From: JBGTSJ01 sp041940305
GTDB taxonomy: Bacteria; Planctomycetota; Planctomycetia; Planctomycetales; Planctomycetaceae
Length of the DNA: 64,000 bases
Assembly: GCA_041940305.1 (NCBI GenBank)
Contig: JBGTSJ010000004.1
Coordinates: 248,001 to 312,000 of the forward strand
Direction of reading: 5' to 3'
Shown: piece by piece, positions 37,905 through 46,156 of the stretch
Position numbering within the stretch: position 1 is the stretch's first letter
Layout: each line of letters opens with the position of its first letter
The notes under the pieces: model-generated
Seen by the model: only the letters and a program-made list of their open reading frames with translations
The model's database searches: none
What the model was told of the DNA's origin: nothing
Made by a program: the position numbers and the translations under genes

Positions 37905-39094
37905 CGGTGGACGCAACACGAGTGCAGACCGGGCTTGAGCGGTGTCTGGCGGATCCGCCCCCGCTGCTGCACAGCGCCCGCTTTGGGCTGTTGATGAACC
38001 AGGCGTCTGTGGATCACCGCTGTCGCTACGCCTGCGACCTGCTCGCGGAGAGATTCCCCGGCCGGTTGCGGGCGCTGTTCTCACCGCAGCATGGCCTGTG
38101 GTGCGAGCAGCAGGCGAATATGATCGAGTCGCCGCACGGCCGCTATCCCCCGCTGGATCTGCCGCTCTTCAGCCTGTATGCGGACTCCCGCCGCCCCGCG
38201 CCGGAAATGCTGGACGGCCTGGACTGCCTGCTGGTCGATCTTCAGGACGTCGGCACGCGCATCTACACATTCATCTGGACGATGCTCGAATGTCTCCACG
38301 CCTGCGCAGCAGCCGGGGTGGCTGTGATCGTGCTCGATCGGCCCAACCCGTTGGGAGGCCGGATCATCGAAGGGCCGCTTCTCGATCCTGAGTTTCGCAG
38401 TTTCGTCGGCAATCATCCGATTCCGATGCGTCATGCTCTTACCCTGGGAGAGCTTGCAGGCCTGTTCATACGGGAACTGGCCATCGATTGCGACTTGCAC
38501 GTCGTTCCGCTGACCGGATGGCGCCGCGAGATGCTCTTTGCCGATACCGGGCTCCCCTGGCTTCCCCCTTCTCCCAACATGCCACGGCTGGAGACGACCC
38601 TGGTCTATCCGGGACAGGTGCTGCTCGAAGGGACATCACTCTCCGAAGGACGCGGCACCACGCTCCCCTTTGAAATCGCCGGAGCACCTGGAATCGATCC
38701 CTGGGAGCTCATCCGCGAAATGGAGCGATTCGAGTTTCCTGGCCTGCACCTGCGGCCTGCCCGCTTCATCCCCACCTTTGACAAGCACCACGGGCAGACC
38801 TGCGGAGGCGTCGCGCTCCACATCACCCAACCCAGCGCCGTTGGCTCGTTTCCCCTGTCCCTCGCCCTCATCGATGCCGCACGCCGGCTGTTTCCGGACG
38901 AGTTCCGTTGGCTTCCCCCTCCCTATGAATACGAGTCTCACCGGCCGCCGATCGATATCCTTTACGGTACCGATCGGCTTCGGAGCCGGTTGGAATCGGC
39001 AGCGCCGCTCAGCGCAGACGAGATCCACGAATTCGCATTCTGCGACCAGGCCGCATGGAACCATCGCACGGCCGGCTGTCGCCTGTATGATTGA
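37901..39094 (+). CDS. DUF1343 exo-beta-N-acetylmuramidase (NamZ-like), second copy without signal peptide
   Basis: 397 residues; the ATGA overlap at 37901-37904 fixes the start. It shares all DUF1343 blocks with the preceding gene (FGLLMNQASVDHRC, RALFSPQHGLW, LPLFSLYADSRRPAPEML, LLVDLQDVGTRIYTFIWTM, VLDRPNPLGG, NMPRLETTLVYPGQVLLEGT) but begins directly with hydrophilic sequence, so it should act in the cytoplasm. The pair is therefore likely to split the work: one enzyme on wall fragments outside, one on imported disaccharide. Confidence 0.87.
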   Translation: MTVDATRVQTGLERCLADPPPLLHSARFGLLMNQASVDHRCRYACDLLAERFPGRLRALFSPQHGLWCEQQANMIESPHGRYPPLDLPLFSLYADSRRPAPEMLDGLDCLLVDLQDVGTRIYTFIWTMLECLHACAAAGVAVIVLDRPNPLGGRIIEGPLLDPEFRSFVGNHPIPMRHALTLGELAGLFIRELAIDCDLHVVPLTGWRREMLFADTGLPWLPPSPNMPRLETTLVYPGQVLLEGTSLSEGRGTTLPFEIAGAPGIDPWELIREMERFEFPGLHLRPARFIPTFDKHHGQTCGGVALHITQPSAVGSFPLSLALIDAARRLFPDEFRWLPPPYEYESHRPPIDILYGTDRLRSRLESAAPLSADEIHEFAFCDQAAWNHRTAGCRLYD

Positions 39095-39156
39095 TCTCAG
39101 GCGGTCGCCGACCGATCACAGTCCCTCCATCTCCCGCCAGCACTTACGATCGCGAT

Positions 39157-39924
39157 ATGCCTGGACGCCCATTCGTTCTCGCCGAAACCACATGGGAGGT
39201 GGTCCGACGTACGCCCTATGAGGTCGCCATCCTGCCTTGGGGAGCGACAGAGGCGCATAACCGGCATTTGCCGTATGCGACTGATACGATTCAGGCCGAA
39301 GCCGTGGCCACCGAGTCCGCACGCCGCGCCTGGGAGGCCGGGGCGAAAGTCGTCGTTCTTCCGGGGGTCCCGTTCGGCGTCAATACCGGCCAGTTGGATG
39401 TGCCGCATTGTCTCAATATGAATCCCCGCACCCAGCTTCTCCTCCTCCGCGACCTCGCCGAGGTCCTGCAGCGGCATGGCGTGCGTAAGCTGCTCATCCT
39501 GAACGGGCATGGCGGGAACGACTTCCGGCAGATTATCCGTGAATTGCAGCCCGACTTTCGGCTGCTGCTCTGCCAGATCCACTGGTTCCGCTGCATCGAT
39601 CCCGCGCCGTTCTTCGACTCTCCCGGCGATCACGCCGGTGAGCTCGAAACCAGTGTCATGCAGAAGCTGGCGCCTGAACTCGTCGGTCCCCTGCAGGAGG
39701 CGGGTCCCGGACGCGAGAAGCCTTTCCGCGTCCGCGGGTTCCGCGAAGGCTGGGCCTGGACGCAGCGCCGCTGGGACCAGGCCACCGAAGACACCGGCAC
39801 CGGCGACCCCGCGGCGTCAACACCCGAAAAGGGGGAGCGATTCCTCGACGCGGTCTCCGCGCGGATCGCCGACTTTCTGGTCGAACTGGCCGCCGCCGAT
39901 CCCGAGCAGTTGCACGAGCCTTGA
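39157..39924 (+). CDS. Creatininase-family amidohydrolase
   Basis: 255 residues from the ATG at 39157; the upstream in-frame TTG adds nonsense. Creatininase-fold metal ligands are visible: PWGATEAHNRHLPYATDT (Glu, His, Asp), LLILNGHGGNDFRQI and SPGDHAGELETSVM. Family members hydrolyse cyclic amides or C-N bonds (creatinine, FAPy, mycofactocin precursor). It sits 62 bases after the second NamZ gene, on the same strand, so it may belong to the wall-recycling operon, but the substrate is unknown. Confidence 0.83.
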   Translation: MPGRPFVLAETTWEVVRRTPYEVAILPWGATEAHNRHLPYATDTIQAEAVATESARRAWEAGAKVVVLPGVPFGVNTGQLDVPHCLNMNPRTQLLLLRDLAEVLQRHGVRKLLILNGHGGNDFRQIIRELQPDFRLLLCQIHWFRCIDPAPFFDSPGDHAGELETSVMQKLAPELVGPLQEAGPGREKPFRVRGFREGWAWTQRRWDQATEDTGTGDPAASTPEKGERFLDAVSARIADFLVELAAADPEQLHEP

Positions 39925-39967
39925 TGTCGGGTGCGCCTCGGGGTGGAATCCGCTATTCCCTCGCCAC

Positions 39968-40413
39968 TCACCCTCGTCTCAGGTGCAGCTGCCGCAGCCG
40001 CAGGGCATTGTCGATGACTGAGATGGTGCTGAGGCTCATGGCGGCGGCGGCGATCATGGGGCTCCGCAGCGGCCGAACGCCGGATACAGAATTTCGACCG
40101 CTATGGGGACTCCGGCGGCGTTCTACACAAAGGCAAAGAACAGCTTCTGGCGGATGTTCCGCATCACGGCGCGACTGAGCAGCACTCTGCGGACGATCCC
40201 CCGCGGGTCCCCTTTCACAGGCGTCATGTCGGTGCTCTCGATCGCAACATCGGTTCCGTTCCCCATGGCAATCCCGACATCTGCCGCCGACCGCGCGGGA
40301 GTGTCGTTGATGCCTTCGCCCGCCATCGCCACGATGCGCCCCTCGCTGCGGAGGGATGCCACCTTTCGGCGTTTGTCGTCCCGACTGGCGGCGGCCGCGT
40401 AGATCTTCGTTCG
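39968..40413 (-). pseudogene. Remnant of a heavy-metal P-type ATPase (C-terminal part)
   Basis: Only the C-terminal quarter of a CopA-like ATPase is left. The hinge motif appears as GEGINDTP (normally GDGINDAP), then SAADVGIAMGNGTDVAIES. After FFAFV a TAG replaces the expected Tyr codon, then NAAGVPIAVEILYPAFG continues, and a frame change leads into LRSPMIAAAAMSLSTISVIDNALRLRQLHL. The phosphorylation domain and metal sites are absent. A stop, a frameshift and 5' truncation together make it a dead gene. Confidence 0.85.
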
Positions 40414-40687
40414 GGAGCGTGCGCCCCACGCTCGCTGCGGCCCGGGCGTAGTCCCCTGTCGGCATTCGGATTGCCCGATAGGAAAAGGGGGGACTGACCG
40501 ACGGCGAGAGTAGTACTCGGCACATGAACAGCTATCGCGCACGCCTGCCGAAAACTTAGGCATCGGCTGGTTTTCGGCGGGGCTTCATGGTTAAATTTCC
40601 TTGCTTAAGATTCTCGCCGTCTTTCCCGTGCGGCGGCAGGTGCGTACCTGCCGGCGCATTCTCATCATCTCAAGCGGAGGTACTTCC
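40414..40687. other. Non-coding stretch before the DUF1559 gene, with one hairpin
   Basis: No gene seen. A palindrome CGGCAGGT-GCGT-ACCTGCCG lies at 40634-40653 in the 5' leader of the DUF1559 gene. It resembles in layout the GGCAG...CTGCC palindromes embedded in the nitrate genes but has a different core. Confidence 0.5.
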
Positions 40688-41692
40688 ATGTCAATGCGTG
40701 TGTCGCGTGCGCGCGGTTTCACGTTGATTGAACTGCTGGTGGTGATCGCGATCATCGCGATCCTGATTGCCCTGCTGCTGCCGGCGGTGCAGCAGGCGCG
40801 CGAGGCCGCACGCCGAACGGAGTGCAAGAACAATCTGAAGCAGATCGGGCTGGCTTTGCACAATTACCACGACACTTTCAACACGCTGCCGCCAGGGCAG
40901 GTTCGGGGCAACGTGGCGTCGACGCACACTCAGATCCTGCCGTATCTCGATCAGGCCAACGTGTCGAACTTGTTCAACTGGTCGTACGCGATGACCGACA
41001 CCCGGAATGTTGCGGCGACGACGCAGAATCTCAATGTCTTCCAGTGTCCCTCCGATCCTTCAGGAGGCTTTGTGACGTGGCCCACGGGTTCGGCGAGTAC
41101 AGCAGGTCGCACGAACTACGTGCAGAACATGGGACTGGCGACGACCTACTTCGACACGGCCCCGTCGGGGCCGGGCAATTCGGCGGTGTTCATCGCCGGC
41201 AAGGGGATCAAATTCCGGGACCTGACGGACGGACTCTCGAGTACGGCAATGTTCGCCGAGATCAAGCGGGGGCAGGGGGCCGGCGTGACGGTGAGCTCCG
41301 GCATCGGTCCGGGAAGCCCGGAAGACTACAGCGCGCCGGTCTATCTGACGCCGTCTGCGCTGGGGTTCATCAACTACCCGTACAATCCGGCGCAGTGCAA
41401 CATCTCGTCGACGACGCAGAACCGGTTTCGCGGCCGAGGCAACCAATTCTATCGCGGCCTGACGATCTATACGTTCTATAACCACACGCTGACGCCAAAC
41501 TCGACGTTCCGAGATTGCGTTACGGCGGTGAACTTCGCGGAAGGACACATGGCGACCCGCAGCTACCACGTGGGGGGCTCTCAGGTCGTGCTCGGAGACG
41601 GAGCGGTTCGGTTCATCAGCGACAGCATCGACGGTCCGCTCTGGCAGGGTGTGGGCACTCGTTCCGGCAACGAAGTCCTCGGCGAGTTCTGA
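40688..41692 (+). CDS. DUF1559 prepilin-like protein with type IV N-methylation/cleavage signal
   Basis: 334 residues; ATG 40688 with GGAGG 8 bases upstream. The N-terminus is a type IV pilin-like signal (RARGFTLIELLVVIAIIAIL) with prepilin peptidase cleavage expected after the Gly before FTLIE. Then the DUF1559 hallmark ALLLPAVQQAREAARRTECK-type helix, KQIGLALHNYHD, and the C-terminal H-x9-DG block (YHVGGSQVVLGDGAVRFIS). Planctomycete genomes hold dozens of these pseudopilin-like surface or secretion proteins. The lipoprotein gene that follows is a common partner. Confidence 0.93.
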   Translation: MSMRVSRARGFTLIELLVVIAIIAILIALLLPAVQQAREAARRTECKNNLKQIGLALHNYHDTFNTLPPGQVRGNVASTHTQILPYLDQANVSNLFNWSYAMTDTRNVAATTQNLNVFQCPSDPSGGFVTWPTGSASTAGRTNYVQNMGLATTYFDTAPSGPGNSAVFIAGKGIKFRDLTDGLSSTAMFAEIKRGQGAGVTVSSGIGPGSPEDYSAPVYLTPSALGFINYPYNPAQCNISSTTQNRFRGRGNQFYRGLTIYTFYNHTLTPNSTFRDCVTAVNFAEGHMATRSYHVGGSQVVLGDGAVRFISDSIDGPLWQGVGTRSGNEVLGEF

Positions 41693-41799
41693 GCTGCTGA
41701 TCCGAATCCCTGGCGGCGGGGCGGCGCCTTCCCGGTGGAGGGCGGCCGCCGTTTCTTCATTGGCTGGGCTCCAATACTCTGGAGATCGGAGGTACATCG

Positions 41800-42237
41800 A
41801 TGCGCGAGACGAAATGGGGGCTGATGGTGGTGCTGACGCTCGGCTGCGGCCCCTCGGGACCGGAGATCGTCCCGATTGAAACGGCGCCCGTTACCGGCAC
41901 GGCAACGTATGAGGGCAGACCGCTGGAGGACTACCGCGTTTTCTTTTACAACGGCGAGCATCCGGCGCAGGAACCGGCGACGGGCCGGATCGATGCGGAG
42001 GGGCGATTCACGCTGTCCGTCCGCGAGCCAAACGATGGCGCGATGGTCGGCTCCAACCGGATCTGGTTTACTTACGATCCGGAGCTGCCGGAGGAGATCC
42101 CGGGGAACGAGATGGGGCTCGCCCCACCCCCTCCGAAGGTCGATCTGCCCGAGCAGTTCCGTAGCAGTGAGACGTCCCAACTCACGGTCGATGTGCCGGC
42201 CGGCGGGCTTGTCCACTACAAGATCGAGCTGCCGTAG
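41800..42237 (+). CDS. Small lipoprotein with a carboxypeptidase-regulatory-like fold
   Basis: 145 residues. The N-terminus MRETKWGLMVVLTLGCGPSG has a lipobox with Cys16. The rest looks like one small beta-sandwich (VTGTATYEGRPLEDYRVFFY, GRIDAEGRFTLSVRE, LTVDVPAGGLVHYKIELP), the pattern of the transthyretin-like proteins commonly encoded after DUF1559 genes in planctomycetes. CGGAGG 8 bases before the ATG. Envelope location expected; function unknown. Confidence 0.75.
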   Translation: MRETKWGLMVVLTLGCGPSGPEIVPIETAPVTGTATYEGRPLEDYRVFFYNGEHPAQEPATGRIDAEGRFTLSVREPNDGAMVGSNRIWFTYDPELPEEIPGNEMGLAPPPPKVDLPEQFRSSETSQLTVDVPAGGLVHYKIELP

Positions 42238-42255
42238 ACCGCTGCGTTGCTTGTT

Positions 42256-42420
42256 CTCCAGCTGTGGCGTTCGCCGGTTCGCCGGCGAGCGCCTCCGGCC
42301 GGAGGATGTTGAGGTCGTGGCCGTGGTCGGCGGTAACGATGAGCAGCGATTCGATCCAGCTACTGCAGGCTTCGACCCAGTCGGTGATGCCTGGGCCAAC
42401 CAGAACATTAACCTCGTGTT
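42256..42420 (-). pseudogene. Fragment of an alkaline-phosphatase-fold protein
   Basis: About 50 residues are readable on the minus strand, including GPGITDWVEACSSW and LLIVTADHGHDLNILRPE. TADHGH is the metal-binding signature of alkaline phosphatase/sulfatase-fold enzymes. No start codon, no catalytic nucleophile region, and a stop two codons before the fragment. Probably the remains of a deleted gene. Confidence 0.4.
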
Positions 42421-42677
42421 AACCAGCTTTGTGCAAATCGTGTGCAAAGACGACAGCCCGGTTAGGCGGGGCGCGACTTTCACGCTTGACGGCTGTTGAT
42501 TCTGAGCCCCGTGTTCGTAGAGGGTCCCTTCCGAGGAGGGGAACACTAAACCAAATCCATCGAGCGGGCCGTGTTTTCTTCGACAAGTACCTGAAGAACG
42601 GACTGCCGCGTGCTGCGTATCCAACACCGAGCTTGAGGTGCACGCAGCATACCAGATGGTGTGCGTTGCTCTGATCC

Positions 42678-42720
42678 AGTGGAGCTCCAGCACGATCTCC
42701 GATCATGCTGGAGCTCCACT
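42678..42720. repeat. Perfect 15-bp inverted repeat
   Basis: AGTGGAGCTCCAGCA (42678-42692) and TGCTGGAGCTCCACT (42706-42720) with a 13-base loop. Each arm itself contains the self-complementary word TGGAGCTCCA. Third palindrome type in the window; it sits in a gene-poor gap. Confidence 0.8.
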
Positions 42721-42861
42721 CTGCTTGACGTTTGCGAACGCCTCGGGCTGCTCTTGCATCGGAGTGGCAAGCCCTTCCCATCTGTCCCGCGTGGCGGACC
42801 TCCGAAGGACGCTCTCGATAATTGCCTGAGGAGTCCGCCTGCCAGTCGAGTCTCGGCGGGC

Positions 42862-44244
42862 CTAATCGTTGTCAGGCTCCTCCGCCTGATCATCATCGTC
42901 ATCATCCTCCTCTTCGTGTTCCAGCACCTTCCTCAGCAGCGTGCCGTCCTCAGCAATCTCAATGTCATAGAGCAGTTCCTTCCCGTTCTTCTCGAACTCC
43001 ACATCGGCGCAGTAGATCACGCGGCCATTTTCAGTCTCCTGCTCGAGTTCCTCGATCTCTCCTCCCTGGGCCTCGCGCATGAGGGTCTCATGAACCGGCT
43101 CGGGCAGATCTTCCAGCTTGACCGGCTTCTCCTGCTCATCATCGCCGTCGTCTTCTCCGGACTCGCCTTCAGTTTCGTCGTCCTCAGCGGCCGGAGCATC
43201 GGAGAGGATCGCTGCCGAAGCGAGCGGCACGTCGCTATTGGCCGCTTGCGCGCGGCAGACGAGAACGAGTGCACAGCCGAGCAGAACCGGGATGTGCCAC
43301 CAGGAGAGACGATAGCTGACCTGTGAGCTGGCGATCATTTGAAATCTCCTGAGGGTCAAGGACGTGCCGCCAAACGAGCTGGTCCATACGGGGAGCAGCG
43401 AGCGCTCGGCCTGCATAAACTCCAGAGTCTTCAGCACTGCGGCGGCATACACATCGCGCGCCGCGAGCTTCTCGCGGAGCACGAGTGCGTCACAACAGGC
43501 CTCCTGGGCCATCCTCATCCGTCGCCGGGCGATCCAGACGAGCGGGTGCCACCAGAAGCAGCCCGCGATGAGCAAGGCCAGCACGTTCGTCCGTTCATCG
43601 CGACGGAGGAAGTGAGCAATCTCGTGACTGACAACGCAGCGCAGTTCGTCATCCGTGAATTCGTCGACCAAATGGCGTGGCAGCACGATCGTCGGCAATC
43701 CGCCAGAAACATAAAGCAGCGGTGAAATGCGTCCGGCCGCGACGATGAAGCGGGGACGGTGAACGAGACCGAATGCCTCGGCGCATTCAGACCCGATTAC
43801 CTCGACGCGTGGATCCTTGGAGTGCCCGACAGCGATGATGCGGCGAAGGAGGCGGCGCTGGCGCCCCACCAGCAGACTGAAGATTCCGGTCCCGGCTGCG
43901 CTGACACCGATGACCACAGCTCGCCACTCAACAATGCCGGCGCGGCTCGCTGAATCACCGATCAATCCGCGTGAGTCGTGGTGGGAGTCAGATCGCTTCC
44001 CAGACCATGGCGTGTCGGTCCGATGTCCGCCAGACAATTGCTGGCTACTAAGGCCCCCCGGAAGGATCTTCAGATCTACGATCGCCGGCGCAACGAACTG
44101 GAGCAGCACGAGCACCCACAGACAGTGCCGCAACTCGGCCTGACGGCGCACGAAGGGGACAGTTTCCGCCACTCTGACAGTCATTCCGAGCACTACCGCC
44201 GCCAGCGAGCTGTAAATCACTGTGTTGAAAACGCTCTCGATCAT
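42862..44244 (-). CDS. BlaR1-type M56 metallopeptidase fused to a C-terminal PepSY-like domain
   Basis: 460 residues from the ATG at 44244. N-terminal helices (VFNTVIYSSLAAVVLGMTV, HCLWVLVLLQFVAPAIV) lead to an M56 zinc peptidase with H207-E-I-A-H211 and the downstream EACCDALVL glutamate. One more helix (WWHIPVLLGCALVLVCRA) is followed by an acidic region and an extracytoplasmic tail (about 385-445) of PepSY-like pattern (KLEDLPEPVHETLMREAQ, ENGRVIYCADVEFEKNGKEL), ending in EEEDDDDDDQAEEP. No penicillin-binding sensor domain is present, so the signal is not necessarily a beta-lactam. It starts 7 bases after the BlaI-like gene. It would cleave or inactivate that repressor. Confidence 0.83.
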   Translation of the reverse strand: MIESVFNTVIYSSLAAVVLGMTVRVAETVPFVRRQAELRHCLWVLVLLQFVAPAIVDLKILPGGLSSQQLSGGHRTDTPWSGKRSDSHHDSRGLIGDSASRAGIVEWRAVVIGVSAAGTGIFSLLVGRQRRLLRRIIAVGHSKDPRVEVIGSECAEAFGLVHRPRFIVAAGRISPLLYVSGGLPTIVLPRHLVDEFTDDELRCVVSHEIAHFLRRDERTNVLALLIAGCFWWHPLVWIARRRMRMAQEACCDALVLREKLAARDVYAAAVLKTLEFMQAERSLLPVWTSSFGGTSLTLRRFQMIASSQVSYRLSWWHIPVLLGCALVLVCRAQAANSDVPLASAAILSDAPAAEDDETEGESGEDDGDDEQEKPVKLEDLPEPVHETLMREAQGGEIEELEQETENGRVIYCADVEFEKNGKELLYDIEIAEDGTLLRKVLEHEEEDDDDDDQAEEPDND

Positions 44245-44251
44245 GGCTGGC

Positions 44252-44635
44252 TCACTTCGATCGCAGGCTGTCAATAATCCGCCGAATCGCGACGCGGTCG
44301 CGCGGAGTCAGCTCCGTATGCTCCACCAGTGCGAGAACCATGGGAGCGACCGCTCCGTCGAAGTGGCTGTCCGCCAGCTTCTGGAGCTGCTGACCCACAA
44401 ACGCTTCCCGTGACAGCACAGCAGAGAAGCGATGAGCGAACCGGCTGCGGTCGCACGACACGAGGTTCTTGTCGCTCAGACGCTCCAGCAGGCTCTTGAC
44501 CGTGGCGTGCAGAGCGGCGGTGTGCTCGCCGTAGAGCTCGAACACGATATCGCGGATCTCGCTGGCACCGTGATCCCAGAGAACGTTGAGGATCGACAAC
44601 TCGGTGTCAGTCACTTCAGCGGGCGAACGCGGCAC
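44252..44635 (-). CDS. BlaI/MecI/CopY-family transcriptional repressor
   Basis: 127 residues with a GTG start at 44635 (GGAGG 6 bases upstream). The longer frame begins inside the -35 box of its promoter and is rejected. A winged-helix domain occupies the N-terminal two thirds (LSILNVLWDHGASEIRDIV, ALHATVKSLLERLSDKNLV) and a dimerisation helix the rest. Such repressors are inactivated by proteolysis through an M56 partner, encoded here directly downstream. Autoregulation through the palindrome over its promoter is likely. Confidence 0.87.
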   Translation of the reverse strand: MPRSPAEVTDTELSILNVLWDHGASEIRDIVFELYGEHTAALHATVKSLLERLSDKNLVSCDRSRFAHRFSAVLSREAFVGQQLQKLADSHFDGAVAPMVLALVEHTELTPRDRVAIRRIIDSLRSK

Positions 44636-44643
44636 AACGCCTC

Positions 44644-44692
44644 CTCTCAGGCAGACCGCCTGATATTCTAATGCAGCCTGCCTGAGAGTCAA
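44644..44692 (-). promoter_or_regulatory. Promoter of the BlaI-M56 operon overlapped by a palindrome
   Basis: On the minus strand: -35 TTGACT (44692-44687), 16-base spacer, -10 TAGAAT (44670-44665). Perfect 11-base arms CTCTCAGGCAG (44644-44654) and CTGCCTGAGAG (44678-44688) flank the -10 element; the upstream arm overlaps the last two bases of the -35 hexamer. A repressor bound to both arms would bridge the promoter. The arm differs from the usual TACA/TGTA BlaI operator. Confidence 0.7.
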
Positions 44693-45046
44693 TCGTATTG
44701 CCCGCGCTACACAGTGACGGCCATTGTGAGGACGATCACGACGACCAAGGCGACTCGAAAGGGGGTCTCGCTTGGCATCATGTCAGTTCGTGAGAGATGT
44801 GCGGCGGCCGGGCGGCTGGTCGGCAGGAGATCTTCAGCAGCGGGGGAGCTCCTTGACGGTAGAGCGTCACCAACCGGCTGGAGGCGTGCGGCGTAGCGAT
44901 CAGCATGGACGGCCGCGGCCGGGCGCTGGACAGCGTATCGTATTCCAGCGCCGGTGGACGACAGAAAGGACTGATGCCGGGCGGCGCACCTGCATCTCCT
45001 CATCTGCGGAGGGGCGCCAGAGCGGTGCGAACGCCTGGGCGATGAT
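44693..45046. other. Gene-poor stretch upstream of the BlaI operon
   Basis: Apart from the 5' gene fragment at 44707-44778, nothing interpretable is visible. The open frames in it are Arg/Ala/Ser-rich and uncharacteristic. Confidence 0.4.
44707..44778 (-). pseudogene. Truncated 5' end of a membrane-protein gene
   Basis: The 23-codon frame MPSETPFRVALVVVIVLTMA-VTV ends in TAG right where the BlaI promoter region begins. It resembles from memory the first residues of planctomycete isoprenylcysteine-methyltransferase-like proteins, whose next codon would be Tyr. Either a decayed gene or chance. Confidence 0.3.
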
Positions 45047-46117
45047 TCAGGATCCGGCCAGTCGATCGTTTCGCAGGGCGACACTGCGCGTCAGATAATC
45101 GCGATTGGTTTCGAGTGCGAACTCCTCCGCGATCTGCTCGACCGTCAGTCCTGGCCGGCGGGAGGCGAGGATGAAGTAACCCTCCGGCTCGAAGAGTTCG
45201 ATCTCAACGTCGGGGCCATACTTCTCGAACAGCGCGGGAAACTTGTGCTGGTTGAAGTCGATGTGAAACAGCTCGCGGTTGACGACGACGTCGGCGACGG
45301 CCCAGGGTGGCATAAGGCTCTGGCGGACTTTGAGCGACTCGTGGCCGCGCTGGTGCAGGTAGCGGCCGCTCATGTCGATGATCGCACTCTCCGCGCCGTA
45401 TGCGACGGCGATGGAGAACCCGTAGCGGAGTGCCCAATGCTGCAGCAGCCGGCCACCCCAGTACATTGACGGCCAGAAAACAAGCCTTGCCCGTTGCCGT
45501 TCCAGTTCGGCGGCGACGTGATCGAAGTTCGCGTCGAAACAGACGGCCGCGCCGACGCGGACGCCGTCGCATTCGGCGACCGGAACGCCGTCACCCGGCG
45601 TGATGCCGTCCTCCAGTTCACCGGTAGTCGGATAATTCTTGCGGTAATTGAGGACCAGGTTTCCTTTCCGGTCCACAATCGGCACCGCGTTGTAGACGCG
45701 GTCCCCGGAACGTTCGATCAGCGGGGCGATGATCGCGGTGTCGAACTCTCTCGCAATCTTGCCGATCTCCTCGACGTAGGGGCCCAGTTCGGGGGCAGTG
45801 GCGATCCCCTTCTGGAACCCGCCGCCGATGCACGCACAGACTTCGGGATAGCAGACGAAGTCGGGCCGCTCGTGGGCCACCTTCGCGGTCATCTCCCGGA
45901 GGGGCTGCAGATTAACGCCCTGGGAGCGATGGTCGTGAAACGGCATCGTATAACTGACGGCGGCCACGCGGACGGAGTTTTTCGGGTTTTCTTCGACGGA
46001 GGCGGCGAAGGCCCTCGTCGTATTCGTCAGCGCGGCGGCGCCGGCTGTCATGCCGACGGCGCTCAGGACCTGGCGGCGGTTGAGTGCGGTGCGGGTGGAA
46101 TGGGGGAGTGTGGGCAT
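45047..46117 (-). CDS. Tat-exported carbon-nitrogen hydrolase (nitrilase superfamily)
   Basis: 356 residues. A Tat-like signal (LNRRQVLSAVGMTAGAAALT) ends near TRAFAAS. The nitrilase triad is readable as Glu92 (CYPEVC), Lys160 (LNYRKNYPT) and Cys193 (GAAVCFDAN). Most nitrilase-fold amidases are cytoplasmic, so export is unusual and suggests an envelope or external amide as substrate. It is the last gene of a minus-strand operon, 39 bases after a DUF1501 gene. Confidence 0.85.
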   Translation of the reverse strand: MPTLPHSTRTALNRRQVLSAVGMTAGAAALTNTTRAFAASVEENPKNSVRVAAVSYTMPFHDHRSQGVNLQPLREMTAKVAHERPDFVCYPEVCACIGGGFQKGIATAPELGPYVEEIGKIAREFDTAIIAPLIERSGDRVYNAVPIVDRKGNLVLNYRKNYPTTGELEDGITPGDGVPVAECDGVRVGAAVCFDANFDHVAAELERQRARLVFWPSMYWGGRLLQHWALRYGFSIAVAYGAESAIIDMSGRYLHQRGHESLKVRQSLMPPWAVADVVVNRELFHIDFNQHKFPALFEKYGPDVEIELFEPEGYFILASRRPGLTVEQIAEEFALETNRDYLTRSVALRNDRLAGS

Positions 46118-46156
46118 GGCTGAAGGCTTCCGGGTGACAGGTGTGGTTGGATTTCG

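Larger units (their letters stand above)
42238..42861. other. 624-base gene-poor stretch with decayed fragments
   Basis: No intact gene. It holds a short minus-strand fragment resembling an alkaline-phosphatase-fold protein (42256-42420), a plus-strand fragment containing FFDKYLKNGLP near 42575-42610 that resembles the C-terminus of some alpha/beta hydrolases (weak), and a perfect 15-bp inverted repeat (42678-42720). Confidence 0.55.

Noticed and set aside
39091..39156. Upstream TTG start for the creatininase-family gene
   Set aside because: The 22 extra residues are unlike the family and a normal ATG follows at 39157.
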